In this document: positions 36,218-46,900 of the stretch, piece by piece
Layout: each line of letters starts with the position of its first letter
Position numbering within the stretch: the first letter of the stretch is position 1
DNA from: Planctomycetota bacterium
GTDB taxonomy: Bacteria > Planctomycetota > UBA1135 > UBA2386
Length of the DNA: 64,000 nt
Assembly: GCA_016716265.1 (NCBI GenBank)
Contig: JADJWQ010000001.1
Coordinates: 1,612,001-1,676,000 of the forward strand
Direction: 5' to 3'
The notes under the pieces: model-generated
The model's input: the letters and a program-made list of their open reading frames with translations, nothing else
Databases searched by the model: none
Told to the model about the DNA's origin: nothing
Position numbers and translations under genes: made by a program

Positions 36218-37240
36218 GTGATCTGCTACGGTCCTGGGTCGCGCTCCCCTGGAGCATCGCGGCGCGCCGGTGATCGACGCGCTGTCATCGCCGGCTCCAC
36301 CCGAGTCCGCCTCCCTGCCGATCCCTCAGCGAAGGCCAGCCCGGGCCCGCGGAGACCGACCCTGACCACGATCGCCGACTGCGCGGTCCTCGCCGAGGAC
36401 GTCTACAGCCAGACCTCGAACTCGCTGGCCGCGGGCCGGGGCTGGCGCCGCATCGATGCCCAGTGCTGGGGCGAGGGCTTCGCGGCCGGGCTGTACGTGA
36501 AGGGCGGCGAGGTCGTCCTCGCCTACCGGGGCACCGACGACCAGGCCGACGCGGTCGCGGACGCTCGCATGGTGCCGGTGCTCGAGCCCGGGGCCGCGGA
36601 CCGCACGATCCGCGCGATCCTGGAGCGCTACGACGCGAACCGCGGCATGCTGACGCTCGCGCCGGCGTTGATGGAGACGATCTTCCGGTCGCGCCTCGTG
36701 CGGGGCGCGGTGCAGATGCTCGCCAACCGCATTCCACCAGGCCAGACCCGGCTGGCGCTCGACTACTTCGACCGCGCGCCGACGACGCCGTCGGTCGTCA
36801 CCGGGCACTCCCTCGGTGGCGCGCTCGCCAAGATCCTCGGCCAGCGCCGCAACGTGCGCACGATCGCCTTCAACTCGCCGGTGATGGGCGGCCTGATGGG
36901 GATCGTGCCGCAGTCGTCACGGCTGATCACGAGCGTGAACACGAAGGGCGATCCGCTGAGCCTGGCGACCGCTCAGGCCGGCGGCGTCCCGCTCGGCGAG
37001 GTCATCGAGGTGCAGATCCCCGAATTCACGGCCCCGCCCCGCTTCGAGCGCCGCGAGATCGGCTGGGAGATCCTGCTGTCCCCGATCGCCTACCTGATCG
37101 GGCGCGAGGTCGAGGCGCACACCGACTACACGCAGAAGCTCGTGCAGCACATCGCAAAGGCCGCGCTGCACTACCACAGCATGGAGAACCTGCGGAAGGT
37201 CGTCGTCCAGCAGCTGCGCTTCCGCAGACCGCTCCGCTGA
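36218..37240 (+). CDS. Lipase class 3-like alpha/beta-hydrolase
   Basis: Up to 340 residues from GTG 36218. No ATG, GTG or TTG lies between this and the first conserved strand (near 36362), so the start is either this GTG or a CTG at 36362. The core shows VVLAYRGTDDQADAVAD (substrate-binding strand of class 3 lipases) near residue 90, VVTGHSLGGALAKILG with the nucleophile Ser near 195, IAFNSPVMGG near 215, and NTKGDPLSLATA, where the Asp of the triad would lie. The His is likely in EAHTDYTQ. No signal peptide is visible. Family role: lipid ester hydrolysis; the substrate is unknown and a cytoplasmic or alternative-secretion location is possible. Confidence 0.75.
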   Translation: MICYGPGSRSPGASRRAGDRRAVIAGSTRVRLPADPSAKASPGPRRPTLTTIADCAVLAEDVYSQTSNSLAAGRGWRRIDAQCWGEGFAAGLYVKGGEVVLAYRGTDDQADAVADARMVPVLEPGAADRTIRAILERYDANRGMLTLAPALMETIFRSRLVRGAVQMLANRIPPGQTRLALDYFDRAPTTPSVVTGHSLGGALAKILGQRRNVRTIAFNSPVMGGLMGIVPQSSRLITSVNTKGDPLSLATAQAGGVPLGEVIEVQIPEFTAPPRFERREIGWEILLSPIAYLIGREVEAHTDYTQKLVQHIAKAALHYHSMENLRKVVVQQLRFRRPLR

Positions 37241-37256
37241 GGCGCGCCGCGCGGCG

Positions 37257-38627
37257 TCAGCCGACGCGCGGCGGCGCGAACCCGTCGCGGTAGTTGCGGC
37301 GCACGATCGTCGCGGTCGCCTCGGGGTGGTTCGTGAACGCGAGCTGCGACTTGTCCCAGCGCAGCTCGACGCCCGGGAACCGCGTGGCTTTGACCGCGAG
37401 CAGCGCGGGCTCGGTGATCCGCACGGCCTGCGTGAACGGCGTCCGCAGCTCGGTCTTCTTGCCGAGGCAGTTGTCCACCCAGGCGTGCCAGTGGTTCAGC
37501 GCCGGGAACTCGGGCAGGTACGGCATCTTCAGGCCTTCGGTCATGTGCCCGTCGCGCCACACCTCGATCCTGCCGCTGGCGCCCAGCACGATCACCCCAC
37601 CCTCGCAGACGACCAGCGTGGAGTTCTTCTCGAACCAATCGCCGGCCGGCAGGCCGAGCGACGCCCGCGACGGAGCCTGGTTCGAGTCGCTGTAGTAGAT
37701 CGGGAAGACCTTGCGGGCGAAGTTCGGCGAGTCGACCGCGTAGGTCACCGTCGACCGGCACGGGTGCACGTGGAAGTACTCGTTCGGGGGCTCCGGGCAG
37801 AACGTCTGCACGGCGATCGGCGAATCGAGCTCGTCGTAGCTGAACAGGATCACGTCGAGCACGTGGCAGCCCCAGTCGCCGAGGCCGTTGGTGCCGTACG
37901 GCCACCACGACCGCCACACGATCGGGCACAGCCCCTCGCGGTACGGTGCGTCCTCCGCAGGGCCGAGCCACAGATTCCAATCGAGGTTGTCCGGCGGGCT
38001 CGACGGCTCCTTCAGCTCGCGATCCATGTTGAAGTAGTAGCGCGAGTTCGGCGAGTCGACCCACGCGTACGCCTCGATCGCCTTGCCGAGCTGCCCGGCG
38101 CGCAGGATCTCGACGAACGCGCGGCGGCCCGGGAACACCATCCGCTGATTGCCGAGCTGCGTGACCAGGTGCGGCTTCGCGGCGAGCGCGCGCTCCATCA
38201 TCACGAGCTCCTCGAGCTGGTGGACGAGCGGCTTCTGCCCGTAGACGTGTTTGTCGTGGGCGAACGCCGTCAGCATGATCGCGGCGTGCGAGTGGTCGGG
38301 CACCGACACGATCACCGCGTCGAACTCGTCCGCGTGGTCGGCGAAGGCCTCGCGGTAGTCCTTGCAGACGAACGCAGTCGGGTGATCGGCTTTCGCCTTC
38401 TCGAGCTGATTGGCGTCGACGTCGCAGAGCCCCACGATCTCGGCGTCCGGGTGGCTCTGCACCTGCTTGCGGTCGGTGCCGCCGATCGTGCCGACCACGC
38501 CGATCGACAGCACGCGCAGCTTGTCACCGCGCGTCCGCCGCCGTGGCCCACCCGCAGCGAGCGCAGTCAACCCGACGCCCGCAACCGCACTGGAACGGAG
38601 GAAGTGACGACGTGTGTACGACTCCAT
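37257..38627 (-). CDS. Tat-exported Gfo/Idh/MocA-type oxidoreductase
   Basis: 456 residues from ATG 38627. The N-terminus ESYTRRHFLRSSAVAGVGLT is a twin-arginine signal (RRHFL). The Rossmann domain follows (LSIGVVGTIGGTDRKQV, residues ~40-56), then VGLCDVD, DAVIVSVPDHSHAAIMLTAF (about 110-130) and KHVYGQKPLVHQLEEL, where the usual EKP is QKP, so the conserved Glu is replaced by Gln. The C-terminal domain carries WNLWLGPAEDAPYREGLCP and LGDWGCHVLDVI. Members oxidise or rearrange sugars and cyclitols with NAD(P); planctomycetes hold many exported versions of unknown substrate. Confidence 0.88.
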   Translation of the reverse strand: MESYTRRHFLRSSAVAGVGLTALAAGGPRRRTRGDKLRVLSIGVVGTIGGTDRKQVQSHPDAEIVGLCDVDANQLEKAKADHPTAFVCKDYREAFADHADEFDAVIVSVPDHSHAAIMLTAFAHDKHVYGQKPLVHQLEELVMMERALAAKPHLVTQLGNQRMVFPGRRAFVEILRAGQLGKAIEAYAWVDSPNSRYYFNMDRELKEPSSPPDNLDWNLWLGPAEDAPYREGLCPIVWRSWWPYGTNGLGDWGCHVLDVILFSYDELDSPIAVQTFCPEPPNEYFHVHPCRSTVTYAVDSPNFARKVFPIYYSDSNQAPSRASLGLPAGDWFEKNSTLVVCEGGVIVLGASGRIEVWRDGHMTEGLKMPYLPEFPALNHWHAWVDNCLGKKTELRTPFTQAVRITEPALLAVKATRFPGVELRWDKSQLAFTNHPEATATIVRRNYRDGFAPPRVG

Positions 38628-38647
38628 GCCGCCCACGATACGCCTGA

Positions 38648-38681
38648 CTTCCGATCGGTACCGCGTACGATTTTTACATCA
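38648..38681 (+). repeat. Repeated 34-bp hairpin with T-run (copy 2)
   Basis: Identical to 28931-28964 in inverted orientation. On the plus strand it is a bulged 7-bp hairpin followed by TTTT. No plus-strand gene ends just before it, and it lies only about 20 bp upstream of the minus-strand Gfo/Idh start. The nearest minus-strand remnant ends its stop codon inside it (38679-38681). Confidence 0.85.
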
Positions 38682-38857
38682 GGCGGCCTGCGGGGCGATC
38701 TGCACGCCAAGGTGGATGTCGCTGTTCGGCAGAGCGAGCACGTGCGTGCCGTCGGCACCGGGCAACGACGCTGGATGGAGCAACGGATCGAGCGGCGGCC
38801 CGCGGCCGGGAACGGCATTGGCCGGGTGACCGGGCAGGCCGATGAAGACGATTCAGC
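38679..38857 (-). pseudogene. C-terminal remnant of a planctomycete exported protein
   Basis: A minus-strand frame open from a TGA near 38858 reads VFIGLPGHPANAVPGRGP, LDPLLHPASLPGADGTHVLA and LPNSDIHLGVQIAPQAA, then TGA. The order and spacing (small residues, PLDPLL, G-A-D-G, L-A-L-P-N-S-D, L-G-V-Q-x-x-x-Q-A-A) match the last ~60 residues of the C-terminal module seen in the first gene (IRLPIPC ... AQW). There is no start codon, so it is a fragment. Confidence 0.5.
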
Positions 38858-38866
38858 CCCGGGCCG

Positions 38867-39589
38867 TCAGCCCGCGACCGTCATCGCGAACCAGGCGACC
38901 CCCACGCCGACCGTGATCGCCCCGACGCCGGTCAGGATCCGCGGCAGCACGCGGGGTCCCATGCGGTCGGCGAAACGTCCGAGCAGCGCGCCGAAAGCCG
39001 CCATCGTCAGGAGCGTCGTCACGAGGTAGGCGCCGATGTACACCGCGGCGTCGGCCGGCCGCATCGCCGCGGACGGCAGCACGGCCCAGAAGTGCCCCGC
39101 ACCAGCAAGGCCGTGCACGACGCCGATGCCGAACGCGGTGTGGTGGTGCCGGTGCCCCGGTGCCGCCCCGACGCGCGGGTGCACCGCAGCGGCGTCCTCC
39201 GCTCCGGAGTGCTCCGCGTCGAGTTCGCCGCGCTCGTGCACGTGCAGGTGCACGTGCCGGCTGCCGTCGTGCTCGTGCACGTGCTCGTGCACGACCAGCG
39301 TCCGGCCCTTGCGGATCGCGACCGCACCGAGCACGACCAGCACGAGCCCGACCAGCCGCTCCGCCCACCCCGATGCCACCTCGACGTCGGCGACCGTCAT
39401 CACCGTCTGTGCGAGCACACCGAGACACGCGACGCCGATGCCGTGCCCGAGTCCCCAGCTCGCGCCCACGAGCGCGGGCCGCACCCGGGCGCTGCGGTCG
39501 ACGGCGAGCGGCGCGACGCCGACGAGGTGGTCAGGCCCGGTCAGCACGTGTGCCGCACCGGCGAGGAAGCCTTCGATCGCGGTGATCAT
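38867..39589 (-). CDS. NicO/UreH-like metal transporter
   Basis: 240 residues, about six membrane helices. The helix motifs VLTGPDHLVGVAPL (residues ~15-28) and GASWGLGHGIGVACLG (~43-58) carry the HX-type motif of NicO/UreH/RcnA carriers, and a His-rich loop (HEHVHEHDGSRHVHLHVHE near 100-120 and GHRHHHTAF near 145) precedes GVVHGLAGAGHFWAVLPS. His loops of this kind hold Ni2+ or Co2+. The family moves nickel or cobalt across the inner membrane, in urease or hydrogenase supply or in efflux. No urease or hydrogenase gene is visible in the window, so the metal and direction remain open. Confidence 0.75.
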   Translation of the reverse strand: MITAIEGFLAGAAHVLTGPDHLVGVAPLAVDRSARVRPALVGASWGLGHGIGVACLGVLAQTVMTVADVEVASGWAERLVGLVLVVLGAVAIRKGRTLVVHEHVHEHDGSRHVHLHVHERGELDAEHSGAEDAAAVHPRVGAAPGHRHHHTAFGIGVVHGLAGAGHFWAVLPSAAMRPADAAVYIGAYLVTTLLTMAAFGALLGRFADRMGPRVLPRILTGVGAITVGVGVAWFAMTVAG

Positions 39590-39715
39590 GGAGACGGAGA
39601 GGCCGGAGCCTGGTCAACGGCGGATGGCCGGTCCGTGTTTCCACGCGCAGCTTGGAAGCGCCTCCGGATCGACCCTGGACCCGCACCGCGCGCCCCCCGG
39701 AAGATCCCCGAGACG

Positions 39716-40939
39716 ATGGAACCGGGTCCGCGGATCGTGATCGTCGGCGGCGGCGTGCTGGGCTGTGCGATCGCCTGGCAGCTGGCGCGGCACGGCGCCC
39801 GGAACATCGCGCTGCTGGAGCGCGGTGCGCCGGGCGCCGGCAGCACGAGCCAGGCCGCCGGCCTGCTGACGCGCATCCGCTCACCGGATGGCCACGTCCG
39901 ACTCGCGACCGCCACGCGCGAGGCGATCGCCGAGTTGCAGCGTGCACTCGGCGACCGGCTCGACCTGCGTCGGACCGGAGGCGTGCACGTCGCCGCGTCG
40001 TGGGCCAGCGCGGCGGCGCTCGACGAGCTGTGCGGGCGGGCCGACCGCCACGGCGAGCGCTGGCACCACCTGTCGCAGGCGGAGCTCGCCCGCCTGCTGC
40101 CCTGGCTCCGGACCGACCGCGTGCACCGCGCGGTGCTGATGCCCGACGAAGCGTTCGTCGATCCGCACCGCCTGACCGACGGCTATGCGCGCGCCGCTGT
40201 GATGGCAGGCGTCGAGCTGCGCACCGGCGTCCGCGTCACCGGAATCGCGACCGCAGGGGGCCGGGTGACCGGAATCGAGACCGCCGCCGGCACGGTGCGC
40301 TGCGATGTGGCCGTGCTCGCCTGCGGGGTGTGGACGAACCTGCTGACGGCGCCGCTCGGCGTGCTGCTTCCGTACGCGCCGGTGCGCAGCCAGTACTGGA
40401 TCACCACGCCCGCTCCCGATTTTCCACCGCGCATGCCGTTCGCGATCCTGCCCGACGCCGGAGCCTACGCCCGCCCCGAGCTGGGCGCATTGCTGTTCGG
40501 AGTGCGCGACGACGAATCGCCGACCCTCGACCCGCGCGATCTGCCCGACGCGGTCGACGCGCTGCCGTGGCCGTACGACCGCGACGGCCTGGCGACGCTC
40601 GAGGCCCGCGCCCCGGCATTGATCGACCTCTGCCCCCGGCTCGCGGACGCCGGCATCGCTTTTCATGTCTCCGGTCCGTCCGGCTACACGATCGACGGCG
40701 AGCTGGCAGTCGGTCACCTCCCCGGTGTGGAGGGCCTGCTGGTCGCCGCCGGCTGCAATGGCGCCGGCATCGCGCTCAGCGGCGGCGTAGGCCGCCTCGT
40801 CGCCGAACTCGCGCTCGGCTGCGAGCCTTTCATGGATCCGGCGCCCTTCGCGCCGGCGCGCTGCGGAGCAATCGACGCGTTCGCGGAGGACTTCCGCCGC
40901 GCGTGCAGCCGGACCCGCGCGCTGAAGCGGTCGGGGTGA
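39716..40939 (+). CDS. FAD-dependent D-amino-acid-oxidase-type oxidoreductase
   Basis: 407 residues from ATG 39716. The dinucleotide fold opens with RIVIVGGGVLGCAIAWQLA (GxGxxG) and the ADP-ribose acid in LLERG; GAGSTSQAAGLLTRI follows. A substrate domain with LRRTGGVHVAASWASA is next, then VAVLACGVWTNLL. The C-terminus shows FHVSGPSGYTIDGELAVGHL and GLLVAAGCNGAGIALSGGVGRL, the usual FAD clamp. The family includes glycine oxidase, sarcosine oxidase beta and related amine oxidases; the substrate is unknown. No signal peptide is visible. It is separated from the giant minus-strand gene by 23 bp, in convergent orientation. Confidence 0.85.
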   Translation: MEPGPRIVIVGGGVLGCAIAWQLARHGARNIALLERGAPGAGSTSQAAGLLTRIRSPDGHVRLATATREAIAELQRALGDRLDLRRTGGVHVAASWASAAALDELCGRADRHGERWHHLSQAELARLLPWLRTDRVHRAVLMPDEAFVDPHRLTDGYARAAVMAGVELRTGVRVTGIATAGGRVTGIETAAGTVRCDVAVLACGVWTNLLTAPLGVLLPYAPVRSQYWITTPAPDFPPRMPFAILPDAGAYARPELGALLFGVRDDESPTLDPRDLPDAVDALPWPYDRDGLATLEARAPALIDLCPRLADAGIAFHVSGPSGYTIDGELAVGHLPGVEGLLVAAGCNGAGIALSGGVGRLVAELALGCEPFMDPAPFAPARCGAIDAFAEDFRRACSRTRALKRSG

Positions 40940-40962
40940 GCGGCGCCGGAACGCCGCACGCC

Positions 40963-43900
40963 TCACTCCCCGTCCCGCTCGCGCGCGAGCCACTCGCGTA
41001 GCGTGCGTGCCTCCAGCCTCGAGATGCGCTGGTCGGTCAGCGCACGCCCGATCCACGACTCGAGCGCGCTGAACGCACCCGGGCGCCCCTGCCGCGAGGC
41101 GAGGTCGCCGAGCTGCTGCTGCACGGCCGAGAGCACGTCGGCGCGCCGGCTCAGGAACACCTGCTCGCTGACGTGGCCGGTGCGCAACGCGTCGTTGATC
41201 TGGTCGATCGCGGCGTCGGCCCACTCGGTCGTGCCGCGAGCCAGCGGGCTCTTGGCCAGCACGTCGTCGAGCTGCGCCGCGCCGATGCGGCGGAACTCGC
41301 GTCCGACACCCTTCTCCATCGACTCGAAGAAGCCGGTCATGCCATTCAGGACACGATCGCGCGTCGTGCCGATCGCCTGCAGCATCGCGTCGGCCTGCCG
41401 CGGAGTGATCGCGCCCGACTCGACGCGCCGGAAGATGTCGAGCCCGACCTGCAGGTCGGCCGGCACACGGATCTGCGCGGCGAGAGCGCTGTTCCGGGTG
41501 TATTGGGCCAATCGCGGCTCGATGATCCGGTCCCATTGCTTGGTGGCCTGCCGCATCCCTTCGGCGACCTGCTGTGCCGCGCGCGTCGGGTCCGCTTCGC
41601 GCGCCGCGAGGTGCCACCAGTGCTCGGACTTGACGGCGATCGTGTCGACGACGTCCTCGACCCGCGTGACCGTGCCGGTGCCGTTCAGGAACGCCCGGAA
41701 GCCCGTCTCGCCGGACGCGTACGCCTCCGGATGCCAGCGCGACGTCACCATCTGGTCGAGCGCGTCGGCGTTCGCGCGGATCGCTGCCGCGTCGGGCAGC
41801 GGCCCGCCACGGGTCCGCCGCCACAGCTCCTGCTCGTAGACCGGCTGCGACAGCGAGTGGTGCACGTCGTCGATGCGCCGCCCACCGGGCCCCTCGACCG
41901 CGAAGGTGACGTCGCGGTCGCGGCCGACGCTGCGCCCCGGATGGTTCGGATCGATGCCGGAGAAGTCCTGGCTGCGCACGCGCAGATCGCCGGGATCGAC
42001 GCCCTGCCGGCGCGCCAGATCGTGCATGTTGTCGCGGAAGCGCCGCAGGTCGTCGGTGCTCCTGCCCATCGCCTCGGCGAGCTCGCCGAGCTCGTCGTCG
42101 CTGGCGCGCAACACTCGGTTCAGGCGGTCGACCGCGGCCTGGTCGATATCGTCGTACACGCGGCGCATCGACTGGTTGATGCGGGCGCGCAATGCGTCGG
42201 TCGCGGCGTCGCTGTTGACGACGCGCTGCGCCGTCTTGTTGGTCTGGAACGAGTCGATGACGAGGCGCTCGAACGCCTCGTCGTCCGCGACGTCGTCGAG
42301 CTGCCGGATCAGCCGCTGCGCGTCGGCGAGATCGTCGGCGTGCCGCGCGAGGTCCGCAGCGCCGTCGGCGGTCGCGTCGAGCGCACGGCGGGCCACTTCC
42401 GCTTGGCGGTTCAGCCGCCATTTGTCCAGCGAGATCTCGGTCGTCAGCGCGCGCTGCACGCGCGTCAGGAACGCGTCGATGTCGCGCGTCGGGATGTTGG
42501 TCAGATTCGACAGCGTCTGCCTGCCCCAGCGGCCGGCCGTCGTCAGCCGGTCGGACAGCGCGACGGCCGCGCGCTGTGCGAGGGTCGAGCGCTTGAAGAT
42601 CTCCTCGAGCACCTTCGGCGCGAGCAGCCCGCCGGCGCGGATCGCCCGCTCCAATGCCGAGATCTCCTGGCCGTTGAGCAGCCGCTCGCCGGTGATCACC
42701 GCGTACAGATCGAGCGCCTCGCCGACCGCCGGCAACCCCTCGACCAGGTCCTCGACCAGCGTCTGGTGCGCGAGGATCGAGTCGATCGCGGCCTGCGCGT
42801 TCTCGGCGAGGCCCTCGTCGTAGCCCCGGAACGCCTCCATCCTGGCGCGCAGACCCTGCTCGATCAGGGCCGGGTCGCCCGACGCGAGCAGCCGCAACCA
42901 CCACGCGCGCGTCTTGTCGAGCATCTGCTCGCGGTAGCGACGCAGCGCTTCGGGATCGCCGGTCGGCGGGCGGGCCAGCCCGAGCGACTCCAGCCAGCCC
43001 GGCAGCTCGCGGAGGTCCTCCATCTGCAGCGACCGCCGCTCGAGGAACTCCTGGAAGCGCTCGAGCCGCGACGTATCGACGCCCTGCGCGCGCAGCCGGC
43101 CGAGCAGCCGCTCGATCATCAGCTCGAATTCCGCGCTGCCGGGCGGCGGCAGCTCGAGGCGCTGCAGCCAGTCCGGCAGGCGGAACGGCACGCGTATGTG
43201 CGGCCGATTGGTGCAGTACTGGCTCGACTGCCGCTGCCGCGCCGCCACCAGACCTCCCGCCGGGCGCCGTGGCGCGGGCCCGGCCGTCGGCAGCGGGCGC
43301 GGCGCGGCAGCCGGCGCCGGCGGAGATGCGGTCTCCGGCGCGCGCTGCACAGCGCCGGCCCGGGGCCGCGCCGGCGGCACGAACAGCAGGTCCGGGTCGT
43401 CGAGCACGTCGACCGGCCCGAAGTCCGGCGTGTCCTCGAACGGCAGCCGCATGGCGTCGGCATCGAGCCAGTCGGGCCGGAAGCCGTCCGCGCCCTCCAC
43501 CGGCTGTGCCGTACCCTGCACGCGCCGCCGGACGCTGCTGCGCGCTCCGCGACCGTCGACGACGGCCGCTTCGATGTCATGGGCGCCGAAACCGACCGGC
43601 ACTTCGCCAGTCGCGACGCCATTGCGGATCGGCGCGCGGATCCACGGCCCGCCGTCGACGCGCAGCGCCGCGAGCTGCGCATCCGGTCCGGTGCGCAGCG
43701 CGACACGCGCGTGGTCCGCGTCGATCTCCGCGCCGTCCGCCGGTTCGACGAGCTCGGCCACGGGCACCGGCGCATCGACCCGCACCGCCAGCTCGCGCAC
43801 GGTGACGTTGCCGCCACCGTCGATCGCGCGCACCGCGATCGCGTGCTCGCCCGGCTGCAGCAGGCCGCGGAGCCGGCGCTCGCCGCCGACTCCCGCCAGC

Positions 43901-46900
43901 GGCCGCCACAGCCCGCCGTCGACGCGGGCCTCCACGCGCGCGATGCCGCCGTCGTCGCCTGCGGTGACCCCGAGGTCGAACCGGGTGTCGTCGAGCCGGG
44001 CACCGGGGTCGAGTCCGGCGAGCTCCAGGCTCGGCGGCGCATCGTCGCCGGCGACCGCCAGCGCGATGCGCGCTTCGTCGTTCGTCGCGCTCCAGTCGTC
44101 GAGTTCGCCGTCCGGGTCGACGACGACGCGCAGCACCTGCTGGCCGGCGCCAGCGCGCCAGCGGAACCGCACGTCGCGGCTGCCGACCAGCGGCACGTCC
44201 TCCACGTACTGCCGCGCGAGCTCGACCGCCGCGTCGCCCTCGCCCGCGATCAGCGCGACCGCCACGTCGTGCGTCGCGGCCGCTCCGAGGTTGCGCAGCG
44301 GGACGGTCAGCTCGATCTCGTCGCCGCGCCGCGGGCGCTCCGGCGCCTGCAGCCGCAGCTCCGCGGACGACACCGCGAAGTCCGGCACCGCCAGTGCGAC
44401 GTCCTCGCCGGCCAGCGCGCGCTCGCGCGCCTCCGCGGGGGTCGGTCCGGCGGCCCACACGCGCGCGCCGGTCATCCGCGTGCGCAATGCGAAGTCGGAC
44501 GACACCACGTAGTGGCCGCCGCGCAGGTGCGTCGAGCGGATCTCGACCTCCTGCTCCTCGGCCCGGCCATTCGCGGCGAACCGCAGCGCCGCGGGCGGCA
44601 CGGGGAACACGTAGCCGCCCTCGGGGATCTGGTCGCGCAGCCGCCCGATCACCTGCCCATTGAGCACGAGATCGACGTCGTGCCGCTCGTAGGCGTCGCG
44701 ACTCCACGGCAGCGCGAAGCCCATCTCGAGCCAGGAGTCGACGAGGTTCGTGCGCTCCCAGCCGCCGTCGGCGCCGCGGAACGCCGCGAAGTCGAAGCGG
44801 CCGTCGAACCACACGTCGGCGCGCACGAAGTCGAGCTCGCCGTCGCCGTCGCCGTCGTCGGCGACCCACTCGATGCCCTCGAGCTCGTCGCGCAGATGCC
44901 AGCGGTCGGGCCGGCCGTCGCCGTCGACGTCCTCGGGATCGTGCCGCCGCGACCAGTCCACCGCGCCGGGATCGAGCCAGAACGCCGACAGCGTGCGCGC
45001 GGCGTGCAGCAGCTCGTCGTCGAACGGGTCGTCCGGATCGGGCTCCGGCGCGATCGACACCAGCTGCAGGCGATCGCCCTCGGCGAGCGCAATCTCGACC
45101 GCCTGCTCGCGGTCCTCGGCGAGCGCACCGGCGACGATCGCACCCTGCGCGCTGGTGAAGCCCTCGAACAGCCTCGGCCGGACGACGACCTCGCGCCGCT
45201 CGCCGCGCTCGATCATCCCGTGCTCGACACTCGGCGCGACGAGCAGGTCGGGCCCCGCCGCGCGGATCCGGAGATCGGTCAGCGGCGAGCCCGCATTGAC
45301 GAGCTCGAAGCGCCGCCCGAGACCGTCGCTCGTGGGCCCGAGATCGTTCCATTGCAGGTCGACCGTCGGCAGCGCGACCACCAGCTCGACGCGCGCCTCG
45401 TCCGCCTCGCCGTCGCCATCGACCGCGTCGACGAAGATCGCGAATGCGTGCTCGGCCCGCACGACGTCCTGCGCGCTGATGCCGAGCAGGAACTCGCGCT
45501 CCTCACCGGGGCCGAGCTCGACGGGCGCGCCCTCCGAGCCCTCGCCGACGAAGCCGCACAGCAGGAGCTCGCTGGCGGGCGCCCCGCAGCGCAGGCGGAC
45601 GACCCGCGATGTCTCCGCGTGGTTGCGGACCGCGATCGGCACGCGTTGGTCGTAGGCGCGCTCGATGTGCGCACCGTAGACCGCGCGCCCGAACGCGAGC
45701 CCCTTGACGCGCGTCACGGCCCGCACCGGGCCGGGAGCCGCACCGCCGAGCGGCTGGTATTCGTAGACGCGCCCCGGATCGAGCCCGGCGAGCAGCACGG
45801 CGCGCTCCCGCCCGCGCTGCCCGACGACCTCGCGCCAGTCCGTCTCGCCGCGCGCCCGCACCCGCACGCGGGCGTCACCGAAGGCGTGACCGCGCCAGGC
45901 GACCGTGACGGAATCGCCGCTGACCACCGCGCCGTCGGCCGGCCGCAGCTCGAAGTAGTCGGACACCGACACGCGCCGCACGGCGACACCCTCCTCGCCC
46001 CGCGCGTCGCGGGCGACGGCACGCAGCTCGTGCGCGCCCGTCGCCAGCTCGCGCCACGGCACGCTCAGCTCGAACGGCCCGCTCGCGGCGCTCGCGACCG
46101 TGCGACCGTCGACCTCGAGCCGGACCTCGCGGATCGGCGCCCCCGTGTAGCTGATCGCGCGCACGACACACGGCGTGTCGGCGTCGATCTCCGCTCCCTC
46201 GGCCGGCTCCTGCACGAGCGCGCGCACACCGACGCGCTCGTGCGGACCGCGCGCCGCCACCCACGACGCGGTCCGCGTCGACTGGCCGCCGGCACCCTGC
46301 CACACGCCGTACGCGAGCCGATCGCCCTCCTGCGCGAAGCGCCATTCGACCGGCGATGAATCCGGCAACGTGAGATCGACGCTGCCGTCGCCGTCGACGT
46401 CGACGCCCGCCGTCACCGCCGCCAGCGCGGCGCCGGGCCGCCACGGCAGCCGCTGGAACGCGATGCGGGTCGGATCGCTCGGGTCGGGCTGCGTCGCGCC
46501 GAGCCGCTCGGCGACCAGCGGTCGTCGCGCAGCGTCGACCAGCAGGAGCCCCGGCTGGCCGGAGCGCGCGTCATTGCCCCACTCGCACAGCTCGATGCGG
46601 TATCGGGTCGGTCCAGACGCGCGCAGCGTCCGGGTCTGGAGCTGGTCACCGTGTTGCGTCGCCGTCAGGACGCGTTCGCCGCTGCGGTCGTCGAACACCT
46701 GCCATTCGACCTGGAACGGGGCGAGCACCGTGAAGTCGACGTCGCCCGCCTCGGTGACGTCGACGGCGAAGCGATCCCGGTCGCGGATGCGATCGATGCA
46801 GAACGACCGCGCCTCGCCGACGCGCAGCGGCCGGACCGGCTCGTCGCCGAACCGCGCGAACTCCTCGGGCTCCGCGCGCTGCACCTCGGTGCGCAGCTCG

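Noticed and set aside
37326..39029. Plus-strand open frame across the Gfo/Idh gene (567 codons)
   Set aside because: Shadow; the minus strand carries the Tat signal and Rossmann motifs.
41173..46359. Very long open frame antisense to the giant exoprotein (1728 codons, plus strand)
   Set aside because: It is a GC-rich shadow: low-complexity His/Arg/Gly/Pro translation, no signal, no start context, and the minus-strand protein has clear domains.
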